From Sanguibacter sp. HDW7 (GTDB lineage Bacteria > Actinomycetota > Actinomycetes > Actinomycetales > Cellulomonadaceae): a DNA stretch of 64,000 nt. Below are positions 42,167-50,323 of the stretch, one piece after another; positions within the stretch are counted from its first letter, which is position 1; the number at the start of each line of letters is the position of its first letter. The translations under genes and the position numbers were made by a program. Below the pieces are notes generated by a model. The model did no database searches. It was not told the DNA's origin and worked only from the letters and a program-made list of their open reading frames with translations. The stretch spans positions 2,418,001-2,482,000 of the forward strand of contig NZ_CP049862.1 in assembly GCF_011300875.1 (NCBI RefSeq), read 5' to 3'.

Positions 42167-42177
42167 ACCCCACTCTA
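42164..42177 (-). promoter_or_regulatory. Leaderless-type promoter of PHP-marC
   Basis: TAGAGT, 5 nt, then GTG on the minus strand. Confidence 0.5.
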
Positions 42178-42249
42178 GGCGCAGCGCCCGCGGACCTCGG
42201 GAGACGACGGTCACCCCCGCTCCGGCGCGGAAGGTGGGACCATAGAGGC

Positions 42250-43788
42250 ATGAGCACCGACGCCACCACCCCCGGCACCGAGACGAACCCGACGGACGCC
42301 GCAGAGATCTCCGACCAGTCGCTCGCCGCGCGCGGCGAGCAGCGAGCGCAGCGCCCCGACTCCTCGGCGTTCCGCGACTTCGTCATGTCCGGCTGGGGCC
42401 CCCGCACGGGCCCCGCACCCGAGCGGGCCGAGGTCGCCGACCACGCGCAGGCACGCCGCGACGCCCTCTCGGCGTCGTTCCCGGGCGCGCGCCTCGTCGT
42501 CCCGGCGGGCCCGCTCAAGGTCCGCTCGAACGACACTGACTACCGCTTCCGCCCGCACAGCGCGTTCGCGCACCTCACGGGTCTCGGCACGGACCAGGAG
42601 CCCGACGCGGTCCTCGTCCTGCACCCGAGCGCCGACGGCGGCCACGACGCCGTCCTCTACTTCCGTCCGGCCTCGGGCCGCGACACGGACGAGTTCTTCT
42701 CGAGCTCGCGCTACGGCGAGTTCTGGGTCGGGCCGCGCCCGACGCTCGAGGACCTCGCCGTCATTCTCGGCATCGAGACGCAGCACCTCGACGCCCTCGA
42801 GGACGCGATCTCCAAGGACGTCGGCGCGGGCACGGAGCTGCTCGTCGTCGCAGAGGCCGACGAGCACGTCACGGCGCTCGTCGAGGCCGTGCGTGCCGCC
42901 GCGGGTGTCGAGGAGGCCGACGACGCGTGCCTCGCCGAGGCCGCCTCGGAGCTGCGCCTCGTCAAGGACGCGTGGGAGGTCGAGCAGATGCGCGCGGCCG
43001 TCGCCGCGTCCGTCGCGGGCTTCGAGGAGGTCGTACGCGCCCTGCCGCGCGCCGTCGCGCACGAGCGCGGCGAGCGCGTCGTCGAGGCCGTGTTCGACGG
43101 CAACGCCCGCATCGAGGGCAACGCGGTCGGCTACGACACGATCGCGGCCGCGGGCGACCACGCGACGACGCTCCACTGGATCCGCAACGACGGCAAGGTC
43201 CGCGAGGGCGAGCTCATCCTCGTCGACGCGGGCGTCGAGGTCGACTCCCTCTACACGGCCGACGTCACGCGCACGCTGCCCGTCTCGGGGACGTTCACCG
43301 ACGTGCAGCGCAAGGTCCACGAGGCCGTGCGCGAGGCCGCCGACGCCGCGTTCCAGGTGGCGGTGCCGGGCAACGTCTTCTCCGACGTGCACGCCGCCGC
43401 GATGAAGGTCATCGCGCGCAAGGTCGCCGAGTGGGGCCTCCTGCCCGAGGGCGTCACCGCCGAGGTCGCGCTGTCGCCCGAGGGCCAGCACCACCGTCGG
43501 TGGATGGTCCACGGCACGAGCCACCACCTGGGCCTCGACGTCCACGACTGCGCGCAGGCGCGTCGCGACATGTACGTCGGCGGGAAGATCGAGCCGGGCA
43601 TGATCTTCACGATCGAGCCGGGCCTCTACTTCAAGTCGGACGACATGCTCGTGCCCGCCGAGTACCGGGGCATCGGCGTGCGCATCGAGGACGACGTCCT
43701 CGTGACCGTCGACGGCAACGAGAACCTCACTGCGGCGCTCCCGCGCACGGCCGACGAGGTCGAGGCGTGGATGGCGAAGCTCGCCTGA
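42250..43788 (+). CDS. pepP: Xaa-Pro aminopeptidase (aminopeptidase P)
   Basis: A 512-residue M24 metallopeptidase that removes the N-terminal residue before proline. The N-terminal domain contains the family GPLKVRSNDTDYRFR and FRHLTG-like stretch (HSAFAHLTGLG). The M24B dimetal site has VDAGVEV, ADVTRTLPVSG, HHLGLDVHD, TIEPGLY and GIGVRIEDDV. The N-terminal 45 residues are acidic and variable. Start ATG follows GACCAT by 6 nt, a weak -10. Confidence 0.93.
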   Translation: MSTDATTPGTETNPTDAAEISDQSLAARGEQRAQRPDSSAFRDFVMSGWGPRTGPAPERAEVADHAQARRDALSASFPGARLVVPAGPLKVRSNDTDYRFRPHSAFAHLTGLGTDQEPDAVLVLHPSADGGHDAVLYFRPASGRDTDEFFSSSRYGEFWVGPRPTLEDLAVILGIETQHLDALEDAISKDVGAGTELLVVAEADEHVTALVEAVRAAAGVEEADDACLAEAASELRLVKDAWEVEQMRAAVAASVAGFEEVVRALPRAVAHERGERVVEAVFDGNARIEGNAVGYDTIAAAGDHATTLHWIRNDGKVREGELILVDAGVEVDSLYTADVTRTLPVSGTFTDVQRKVHEAVREAADAAFQVAVPGNVFSDVHAAAMKVIARKVAEWGLLPEGVTAEVALSPEGQHHRRWMVHGTSHHLGLDVHDCAQARRDMYVGGKIEPGMIFTIEPGLYFKSDDMLVPAEYRGIGVRIEDDVLVTVDGNENLTAALPRTADEVEAWMAKLA

Positions 43789-43805
43789 CCCACCCGCCGC
43801 ACGGC

Positions 43806-43842
43806 CGAGGGCCCCTGCACCGCACCGGTGCAGGGGCCCTCG
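43806..43842 (+). terminator. Terminator after pepP
   Basis: A perfect 16-bp stem (CGAGGGCCCCTGCACC and complement) with a 5-nt loop. Confidence 0.85.
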
Positions 43843-43856
43843 CTCGTCGACCGACG

Positions 43857-43931
43857 CGACTCGTAGGTCCCCAGCACCGTTCGATGGTGCTCCAGACCTA
43901 CGAGTCGCTACATGACGACTCGTAGCGCTAC
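43857..43931. repeat. Three-armed long palindrome between pepP and the stress-protein gene
   Basis: Outer arms CGACTCGTAGGT/ACCTACGAGTCG and inner arms AGCACC/GGTGCT are separated by 4x4 mismatches. A third arm CGACTCGTA at 43,916 can pair with the right arm instead, giving two exclusive hairpins. The 3' end (GTAGCGCTAC) includes the stop codon of the next gene. Confidence 0.8.
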
Positions 43932-44836
43932 TCGCTCGGGGGTGTCGGGGTGCGGTACGGGTCCGGTGCAGGCTCGGTCGGGTCGGACGGGGTGCCCGAC
44001 GACGACTCAGGGCCTGGCGACGCAGGCGCCGACGACGGGGCAGCCGACGACGCTGACGACAGGGCCTCCGGCTCCGGGGCGACGGCCTCGGGCTTCGGGG
44101 TGCCGTCGGGCAGCAGGTCCTCGTGGCGCACGCCGTAGCGCGGGCGGCCGTCGGACGTCACGTACTGCGACGAGATCGACGACGGACGCGGCTGGCCCGT
44201 CGGCGCGGCAGGCGCCGCAGGCGCCGCGGAACCGTCGGGCGCCGCGGGCAGGTCCGCGCCGCGCGGCGGCACGGCGGGCGGCGGGAAGCCGTGGACGACG
44301 TCCGGCCCTGCCGGGACCGTCGGGCCACCGGCGGTCGAGCGGATGCCGGCCGCCGCGAGCATCTCCCGCGCACGCGACGCGTGCTCGACGCGGCACAGCA
44401 CCGTGTAGCGCGTCGCGACGATCTGGCTCTGCGACGTGAAGTCACGCTTCCCGCGCGAGAGCGCGTAGGAGATGAGCGAGAACATCGTCGTGAACGCGGC
44501 GCCCATGAGCACCGCCGCGATGATGGGGAAGCCCGAGCCGTCGCTCGAGAACATCGAGATGAGCAGCCCGATGAAGAGGCCGAACCACGCGCCCGACATG
44601 AGTCCGCCCGCGGCTACCCGCCCGTAGGTGAGGCGGCCGGTGACGCGCTCGACCATGCGCAGGTCGTCACCGACGATCGTCAGCGACTGGACGGGGAACG
44701 CCTCGTCCGAGAGATGGTCGACCGCCTTCTGCGCCTCGAGGTAGGTGCGGAACGACGCGACGGCCGTCCCCTCGGGCAGCGTGGGCACCGCGGGGACGGC
44801 GCCGCGCCCGCCGGCAGGAAGCATCGGGTTGCTCAT
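43928..44836 (-). CDS. General-stress-protein 17M-like membrane protein
   Basis: A 302-residue protein. Residues about 22-60 form a GSP17M/YflT-type fold (TAVASFRTYLEAQKAVDHLS, SLTIVGDDL). Two to three helices with glycine zippers follow (SGAWFGLFIGLLISMF, AAVLMGAAFTTMFSLISYALS). A soluble segment has RYTVLCRVEHASRAREML, then a Pro/Ala/Ser-rich tail of about 130 residues. Similar proteins are stress-associated. The ATG lies 6 nt after CATGAT, a near-consensus -10. It is divergent from the MgtE-N gene. Confidence 0.82.
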   Translation of the reverse strand: MSNPMLPAGGRGAVPAVPTLPEGTAVASFRTYLEAQKAVDHLSDEAFPVQSLTIVGDDLRMVERVTGRLTYGRVAAGGLMSGAWFGLFIGLLISMFSSDGSGFPIIAAVLMGAAFTTMFSLISYALSRGKRDFTSQSQIVATRYTVLCRVEHASRAREMLAAAGIRSTAGGPTVPAGPDVVHGFPPPAVPPRGADLPAAPDGSAAPAAPAAPTGQPRPSSISSQYVTSDGRPRYGVRHEDLLPDGTPKPEAVAPEPEALSSASSAAPSSAPASPGPESSSGTPSDPTEPAPDPYRTPTPPSE

Positions 44837-44892
44837 ACGACGATCATGCCGCACCTTGCGCGCGGACGGTCCCCCGCAGCGACCGGCGCGCA

Positions 44893-44907
44893 TAGGCTGT
44901 GCCCGTG
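44893..44907 (+). promoter_or_regulatory. Leaderless-type promoter of the MgtE-N/CBS gene
   Basis: TAGGCT, GTGCCC, then GTG. Using this signal moves the start two codons inside the longest frame. Confidence 0.6.
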
Positions 44908-46188
44908 AGCGCTGCCGGAACCCGAGTCTTCGTCGCCCGGCTCGCCGAGACCGCTGTCTTCGACCCGCTCGGGGACCGCGTCGGGCGGGTGCGGGACGTC
45001 GTCGTGCTCATGCGACCCAAGGGGGCGCCGCGCGCGGTCGGCCTCGTCGTCGAGGTACCTGGGCGTCGACGCGTCTTTCTGCCGATGACGCGCATCACGA
45101 GCATCGACGCCGGTCAGGTCATCTCGACGGGGCTCGTCAACATGCGGCGCTTCGAGCAGCGGCGCATGGAGTCGCTCATTGTCGGCGAGCTCTTCGACCG
45201 TGTCGTCGCGTTCGCGGACGGCTCGGGCACGGCGCAGATCGAGGATGTGTCGATCGAGAAGCAGCGCAACGGCGACTGGATGGTCGACCGTCTCTTCGTG
45301 CGGCGCACGCAGGCGTCGAAGGGCACGCTGGGCCTGCGCCGTCGCGGGCAGAGCGAGGTCGTCGACATCACCGAGCTGCTGTCGCTCGCGTCGACCGAGC
45401 AGAACCAGGGCGCTGCCCTGCTGCTCGCGGCGTACGAGGACCTCAAGCCCGCCGACCTCGCCGAGGCGCTGCACGACCTCTCGCAGGAGCGGCGCATCGA
45501 GGTCGCGCGCGCTCTCGACGACGAGCGTCTGGCCGACGTCATCGAGGAGCTCCCCGAGGACACGCAGGTCGAGATCATGACGGCGCTCGAGCCGGGGCGC
45601 GCGGCCGACGTCCTCGAGGCGATGCAGCCCGACGACGCGGCCGACCTCCTCCACGAGATGCCGGACGCGCGGGCGTCGGAGCTCCTCGAGCTCATGGAGC
45701 CCGAGGACGCGAGGGACGTCCAGCGTCTGCTCGCGTACGACGACTACACGGCCGGCGGTCTCATGACGACCGAGCCGGTGGTCCTCAGCCCCGAGACGTC
45801 GATCGCCGCGGCGATGGCGCACATCCGGCGGGCGGACCTGCCGCCCGCGCTCGCGTCGATGGTGTTCGTCGTGCGGCCCCCGCTCGAGACGCCGACGGGG
45901 CGCTTCCTCGGCGTCGTGCACTTCCAGCGGATGCTGCGCGAGCCCCCGCACCAGTCGCTCGGCGACGTGCTCGACGCGGTCGACCACGTCGCACCGGACG
46001 CTCCGCTCGGCCAGGTGACGCGCCTGCTCGCGACGTACAACCTGCTCGCGCTGCCCGTCCTCGACCCGGACCGTCGCCTGCTCGGCGCCGTGTCGGTCGA
46101 CGACGTGCTCGACCACATGCTTCCCGAGGACTGGCGCGAGGACGATCACGTGCCCGACGCGCAGGTGGGCGGTGGTGGCCGTGGCTGA
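44905..46188 (+). CDS. PRC-barrel / MgtE-N / CBS protein without membrane domain
   Basis: A 427-residue cytosolic protein. It has two PRC-barrel-like segments (FDPLGDRVGRVRDVV, FDRVVAFADGSG), an MgtE intracellular N domain (LLAAYEDLKPADLAEALHDL onward, with repeated acidic helices) and a tandem CBS pair (YTAGGLMTTEPVVLSPETS, AVSVDDVLDHML). Unlike true MgtE it has no transmembrane channel. It matches the Rv1232c-type family, likely a magnesium- or nucleotide-sensing regulator. DUF1003 and mrp follow, as in mycobacteria. Confidence 0.88.
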   Translation: MSAAGTRVFVARLAETAVFDPLGDRVGRVRDVVVLMRPKGAPRAVGLVVEVPGRRRVFLPMTRITSIDAGQVISTGLVNMRRFEQRRMESLIVGELFDRVVAFADGSGTAQIEDVSIEKQRNGDWMVDRLFVRRTQASKGTLGLRRRGQSEVVDITELLSLASTEQNQGAALLLAAYEDLKPADLAEALHDLSQERRIEVARALDDERLADVIEELPEDTQVEIMTALEPGRAADVLEAMQPDDAADLLHEMPDARASELLELMEPEDARDVQRLLAYDDYTAGGLMTTEPVVLSPETSIAAAMAHIRRADLPPALASMVFVVRPPLETPTGRFLGVVHFQRMLREPPHQSLGDVLDAVDHVAPDAPLGQVTRLLATYNLLALPVLDPDRRLLGAVSVDDVLDHMLPEDWREDDHVPDAQVGGGGRG

Positions 46189-46786
46189 GCGTCTCGACCA
46201 GCCCAAGGGCAAGCGGACGTCGCTGCGGGAGCGGATCCTGCCGCGGCGCCGCAACGACGACTCGTTCGGGCGGGCGTCGGAGGGCATCGCGCGGTTCATG
46301 GGGACGCCGCGGTTCCTCGTCTACATGACGATCTTCTGCGTCGTGTGGCTCGTCTGGAACACGTGGGGACCCGAGAGCCTGCGGTTCGACTCGGTCGCGA
46401 TCGGCTTCACGCTGCTCACGCTCATGCTGTCCCTGCAGGCGTCGTACTCGGCGCCGCTCATCCTCCTCGCGCAGAACCGGCAGGACGACCGGGACCGCGT
46501 CTCGGCGGAGCAGGACCGGCAGCGTGCGGAGCGGAACCTCGCGGACACGGAGTTCCTCGCGCGGGAGATGGCGGCGCTGCGCATCGCGCTCGGCGAGGTC
46601 GCGACGCGTGACTTCGTGCGCTCGGAGCTGCGCAACCTGCTCGAGGAGATCGAGGCGGGGCGCGAGGCTGCGGAGCGGGACGCAGCGGGGCGTGAGGCGG
46701 CCGAGCGTGGCGCTGACGGTGCGGCCGTCGACCGCGCCGCGCGCGAGGCTGCGCTCCGCGACCTCACGGGCGACTCCGAGGGCTGA
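46172..46786 (+). CDS. DUF1003 membrane protein
   Basis: A 204-residue protein with the DUF1003 core: basic entry (LRERILPRRRNDDSFGRASEGIARFMGT), two helices (FLVYMTIFCVVWLVWNTWGP, VAIGFTLLTLMLSLQASYSAPLILLAQNRQ), and a long charged coiled coil rich in Glu and Arg. It overlaps the preceding gene by up to 17 nt with several in-frame GTG starts, so it is translationally coupled and probably functions with the CBS protein. Function unknown. Confidence 0.88.
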   Translation: MVAVAERLDQPKGKRTSLRERILPRRRNDDSFGRASEGIARFMGTPRFLVYMTIFCVVWLVWNTWGPESLRFDSVAIGFTLLTLMLSLQASYSAPLILLAQNRQDDRDRVSAEQDRQRAERNLADTEFLAREMAALRIALGEVATRDFVRSELRNLLEEIEAGREAAERDAAGREAAERGADGAAVDRAAREAALRDLTGDSEG

Positions 46787-46849
46787 GACACCCGCTGTCC
46801 GCCTCGTGACAAGGACCACGGGCCTGGCCCGCCGTCGTCGGGCCCGACC

Positions 46850-46864
46850 TAGGATGGTCCCATG
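46850..46864 (+). promoter_or_regulatory. Leaderless-type promoter of mrp
   Basis: TAGGAT, GGTCCC, then ATG. Confidence 0.65.
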
Positions 46865-47992
46865 ACTCAGCCGACCCTCCTCGAGGCCGTGCGCGCCGCG
46901 CTCGCCACCGTCATCGACCCGGAGATCCGGCGTCCCATCACCGAGCTCGGCATGGTGCGCGAGGTCGAGGTCGCGGACGGCGGCGAGGTGACGGTCGCGA
47001 TCGACCTCACGACGGCGGGCTGCCCGCTCAAGGCGAAGATCGTCGAGGACGTCACGGCGGCAGCGTCGGCCGTCGAGGGCGTCGCGTCGGTGTCGGTGCA
47101 GATGGGCGTCATGAGCCCCGAGCAGCGCGTGCATCTCAAGAAGCAGCTGCGCGGCGGCGACGGCGAGCCCGTCATCCCGTTCTCGCAGCCGGGCTCGCTC
47201 ACGAGGGTCTACGCGATCGCGTCGGGCAAGGGCGGCGTCGGCAAGTCGTCGCTCACGGCGAACCTCGCGGTCGCGATGGCGGCCGACGGCCTGCGCGTGG
47301 GCGTCGTCGACGCCGACATCTACGGCTTCTCGATCCCGGGCATGCTCGGCACGCACGAGATGCCGACGAAGGTCGACGACATGCTCCTCCCGCCGATCGC
47401 GCACGACGTCAAGGTCGTCTCGATCGGCATGTTCGTCCCGCCGGGCCAGCCGGTCGTGTGGCGTGGCCCGATGCTTCACCGGGCGCTGCAGCAGTTCCTC
47501 GGGGACGTCTTCTGGGGCGATCTCGACGTGCTGCTGCTCGACCTGCCGCCGGGGACGGGCGACATCGCGATCTCGGTCGCGCAGCTCCTGCCGGGCTCGG
47601 AGATCGTCGTCGTGACGACGCCGCAGTCGGCGGCTGCGGAGGTTGCGGAGCGTGCGGGCTCGATCGCGCGGCAGACGAACCAGGGCGTCGTCGGCGTCGT
47701 CGAGAACATGTCGTGGCTCGAGCAGCCCGACGGCTCGCGCCTGGAGATCTTCGGGTCGGGCGGCGGCGAGCGGGTCTCGGCGTCGCTCACGGAGGCTCTC
47801 GGGGTGCCGGTGCCGCTGCTCGGCCAGGTGCCGATCGACGTCGCGCTGCGCGAGGCTGGCGACGGCGGCACGCCCGTCGTCCTCACGTCCCCGGACTCAC
47901 CCGCGGCCCAGGCGCTGCGCGCTGTCGCCCGCACGCTCGCGACGCGAGGCCGAGGCCTCGCGGGCAAGAAGCTTCCCCTCACGGTGAGCTGA
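46862..47992 (+). CDS. mrp: Mrp/ApbC-type iron-sulfur carrier ATPase
   Basis: A 376-residue P-loop protein. Residues 1-95 are the MIP18/DUF59 domain (ALATVIDPEIRRPITELGMV). Residues 115-360 are the NTPase with deviant Walker A GKGGVGKSS (122-130) and DADIYGFSIPGMLG. The motif VENMSWLEQPDGS lies where ApbC/NBP35 have a CxxC. This protein has no CxxC, so it may carry clusters in another way. A minor alternative is a chaperone ATPase without cluster binding. Confidence 0.9.
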   Translation: MTQPTLLEAVRAALATVIDPEIRRPITELGMVREVEVADGGEVTVAIDLTTAGCPLKAKIVEDVTAAASAVEGVASVSVQMGVMSPEQRVHLKKQLRGGDGEPVIPFSQPGSLTRVYAIASGKGGVGKSSLTANLAVAMAADGLRVGVVDADIYGFSIPGMLGTHEMPTKVDDMLLPPIAHDVKVVSIGMFVPPGQPVVWRGPMLHRALQQFLGDVFWGDLDVLLLDLPPGTGDIAISVAQLLPGSEIVVVTTPQSAAAEVAERAGSIARQTNQGVVGVVENMSWLEQPDGSRLEIFGSGGGERVSASLTEALGVPVPLLGQVPIDVALREAGDGGTPVVLTSPDSPAAQALRAVARTLATRGRGLAGKKLPLTVS

Positions 47993-48011
47993 CCTGCTCC
48001 ACCCCGCGCCA

Positions 48012-48078
48012 CGAGACAGTCCCGTCGGCGTGACCTAGGCGCCATCACGCACTAGGTCGCGCGGGCGGGACTGTCTCG
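48012..48078. repeat. 67-nt imperfect palindrome after mrp
   Basis: Outer arms CGAGACAGTCCCG/CGGGACTGTCTCG, symmetric 7-8 nt internal loop, inner arms GACCTAG/CTAGGTC and a 13-nt loop. It lies in a convergent gap. Confidence 0.85.
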
Positions 48079-48099
48079 CGTTCGGAGCGGGGACTGCCG

Positions 48100-48133
48100 C
48101 TCCGTCCGCCGCGGCATGGCGTGGCGGACGGAG
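48100..48133 (-). terminator. Terminator of the hydroxyacid dehydrogenase gene
   Basis: 11-bp stem CTCCGTCCGCC/GGCGGACGGAG, about 20 nt past the stop. Confidence 0.7.
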
Positions 48134-48153
48134 CCAGCAGAGCAGGGTGGGGC

Positions 48154-49080
48154 TCAGTAGCCGGCCTGGCGGTCCACGCCGCCCGTGAGGGGCTCGCCCG
48201 CGGCCCACGCGCGGACGTTGTGCTCGATCCGTCGGGCCATCATCGCCTCGACCATCTCCGGGGTGTCCGCCGTGTGCGGCGTGACGAGCACGTCGTCCCG
48301 GCCCCACAGCGGGTGACCGTCGGGCAGCGGCTCCGGGTCGGTGACGTCGAGGCCCGCGCCCGCGATCTCGCCCGCATCGAGCGCCGCGACGAGCGCGTCC
48401 GTGTCGATGAGCCCGCCCCGCGCAACGTTCGCGACGACGGCCGTCGACGGCAGCGCCGCGAGGACCTCGGCCGACACCCAGCCGCGCGTCTCGTCCGTGA
48501 GGGCGATCGCGCCGACGAGCACGTCGATCTCGCCGAGGTGCGCGCGGAACCCGTCGAGGTCCGTCGTGACGTCCGCGCCCTCGAGGGGCGACGTCGAGCG
48601 GCGCGCGACGATCGTGCGGACGCCGAACGGCGCGAGCAGGCGCAGCAGCTCGGTCGTGATGCCGCCGCCACCGAGGATGCCGACCGTGAGGCCGTAGAGG
48701 CTGATGCCTGCGGGCGTGCCCCACGACGTCGCGCGCGCACGGCGCGTGACCTGCCGCAGGGCGGCGAGCGTGAGCAGCAGCGCATGCTCCGCGACGGGCT
48801 CCGCGAACGCGCCCTTGGCCGACGTGAACTCGACCTCGCGCTCGAAGACGCCCGCGGCGACGTACGCCTCGACGCCCGCAGACGGCAGCTGCACCCACCT
48901 CAGGTTGGGCGCGGCCGCGAGCACGGGCACGAGCTCGGTCGCGGGGCCCCCGTGCCAGACGAGGACCTCGGTGTCGGGGCCGAGCTCGGTGAGCTCTCCC
49001 CCGCCGCGGACGACGGCGTCGCACCAAGCGGGCGCGTCGCCCGTCACGGTGACGCGGGGGGGGTGGGTGGAGCTGGTCAT
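48154..49080 (-). CDS. D-isomer 2-hydroxyacid dehydrogenase family protein
   Basis: A 308-residue NAD-dependent dehydrogenase. NAD motif VGILGGGGITTELLRLL, catalytic Arg in NVARGGLIDTDALV, Glu in DVTDPEPLP and His in VTPHTADTPEM form the usual triad. The substrate (glycerate, glyoxylate or other) is not evident. Start ATG follows GGAGGTTCGC. It trails the glycan operon by 97 nt and may be read separately. Confidence 0.9.
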   Translation of the reverse strand: MTSSTHPPRVTVTGDAPAWCDAVVRGGGELTELGPDTEVLVWHGGPATELVPVLAAAPNLRWVQLPSAGVEAYVAAGVFEREVEFTSAKGAFAEPVAEHALLLTLAALRQVTRRARATSWGTPAGISLYGLTVGILGGGGITTELLRLLAPFGVRTIVARRSTSPLEGADVTTDLDGFRAHLGEIDVLVGAIALTDETRGWVSAEVLAALPSTAVVANVARGGLIDTDALVAALDAGEIAGAGLDVTDPEPLPDGHPLWGRDDVLVTPHTADTPEMVEAMMARRIEHNVRAWAAGEPLTGGVDRQAGY

Positions 49081-49177
49081 GCGAACCTCCGGTGCGGCGA
49101 CTCTGCCGCGATCGAGGACCGGCGTGGACGGCCGGCCCGGGTCTGTGAGCCCCGTGCGGGGCGGGGTGTCGGCGGGG

Positions 49178-50323
49178 TCAGCGCGGCGCCGCAGCGATCG
49201 CGTCGACGGCCCGCGCCCACGCGCCCGACTGCTCCTCGGCGGACAGCGCGCGAGCGGCAGCGTGCGAGGCGGCCTTCCAGCGGGCGACGTCGTCGGACGT
49301 CACGGCGTCGAGCGCGGCGGCGAGCGCCTCGGCGGTGTTGGCCGACGCGACCGCGCCGAGGCCGTGCTCACGCACGAGCCGCGCCATCTCCGCGTTGGGG
49401 CCCAGGACGAGCCCGAGCCGCGCCTGGACGAAGTCGAAGATCTTGTTGGGCAGCGCCATCGCGTTGTTGCGGTTGACCTCGGGCAGCACATAGATGCCGA
49501 GGTCGTACGCGGCGAGCGTGTCGCCGAGCTCGGCGTACGGCACGGGGTCGTGCACCGTGACGCGCGCGGAGCCGGCGGTGCGGGCGCGCAGGTCGTCGAC
49601 ATACGCGGGGTCGTTGCGCACGAGGAAGAGGTCGAGCGTGCAGTCGAGGCTGGTGCGCTCGGCCGCGTCGACGAGGTGGTCGAGAAACCTGTTGGCGAGG
49701 CCTGCACCGGAGTGGACGAGCCGCACGGGGCTGTGCACGGGCCCGGGCTCGCGCTCGGCGTACGGGGCGGCGTTGACGACGACGCCCGCGTCGAGCCCGT
49801 ACTCGCGGCGGTAGGCCTCGGCGATGCCGGGGGCGACGGTTGTCACGGACGCGGCCTGCGTGACGTAGCGGCGCAGCAGCCAGCGCACGTAGGGCGCGAC
49901 GAAGAGGCGCCAGCGCAGCAGCTCCTCGTTCTGCGCGGGCGCGTACTCGTGGAGGTCTGCGTGCACAGCGGCGCGCCCGGACGCGAGGCGCGGCGCGACG
50001 TCGAGCGCGAGCGGCACGGCGTCGACGTCGTCGGCGAGGACGACGTCGAACGTCAGGCCTGCGAGCAGCGGGCGCGCGGCCGCGACGGCCGCGTTGCGCG
50101 CGAGCACGGCCCGGTGCCGGAACGTGAGGAGCGCGAGCGTGTCCTTGCGCCAGTACACCGCGTCGTCGGGCACCTGGAGGTGGCGGACGACGCCCTCGGG
50201 CGCTGGCCCGTAGCCGCACGTCGTCACGTCGTAGCGCTCGGCGAAGAGGCGCACCTGCTTGAGGACGCGCGCGTCGGACGCGATGGGCGAGAACGACAGG
50301 ACGAGCAGCGACGGGCGAGTCAT
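49178..50323 (-). CDS. Glycosyltransferase, tandem paralogue 1
   Basis: A 381-residue GT-B-type glycosyltransferase. It starts with LVLSFSPIASDARVLKQVRLFAERYDV, has HSGAGLANRFLDHLVDAA as the inter-domain sugar-nucleotide loop, and VNRNNAMALPNKIFDFVQARLG in the C-terminal domain. The protein upstream in the operon is a clear paralogue, so the pair arose by tandem duplication. The ATG overlaps that gene's stop (ATGA). It is probably the last gene of the glycan operon. Sugar specificity is unknown. Confidence 0.85.
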   Translation of the reverse strand: MTRPSLLVLSFSPIASDARVLKQVRLFAERYDVTTCGYGPAPEGVVRHLQVPDDAVYWRKDTLALLTFRHRAVLARNAAVAAARPLLAGLTFDVVLADDVDAVPLALDVAPRLASGRAAVHADLHEYAPAQNEELLRWRLFVAPYVRWLLRRYVTQAASVTTVAPGIAEAYRREYGLDAGVVVNAAPYAEREPGPVHSPVRLVHSGAGLANRFLDHLVDAAERTSLDCTLDLFLVRNDPAYVDDLRARTAGSARVTVHDPVPYAELGDTLAAYDLGIYVLPEVNRNNAMALPNKIFDFVQARLGLVLGPNAEMARLVREHGLGAVASANTAEALAAALDAVTSDDVARWKAASHAAARALSAEEQSGAWARAVDAIAAAPR

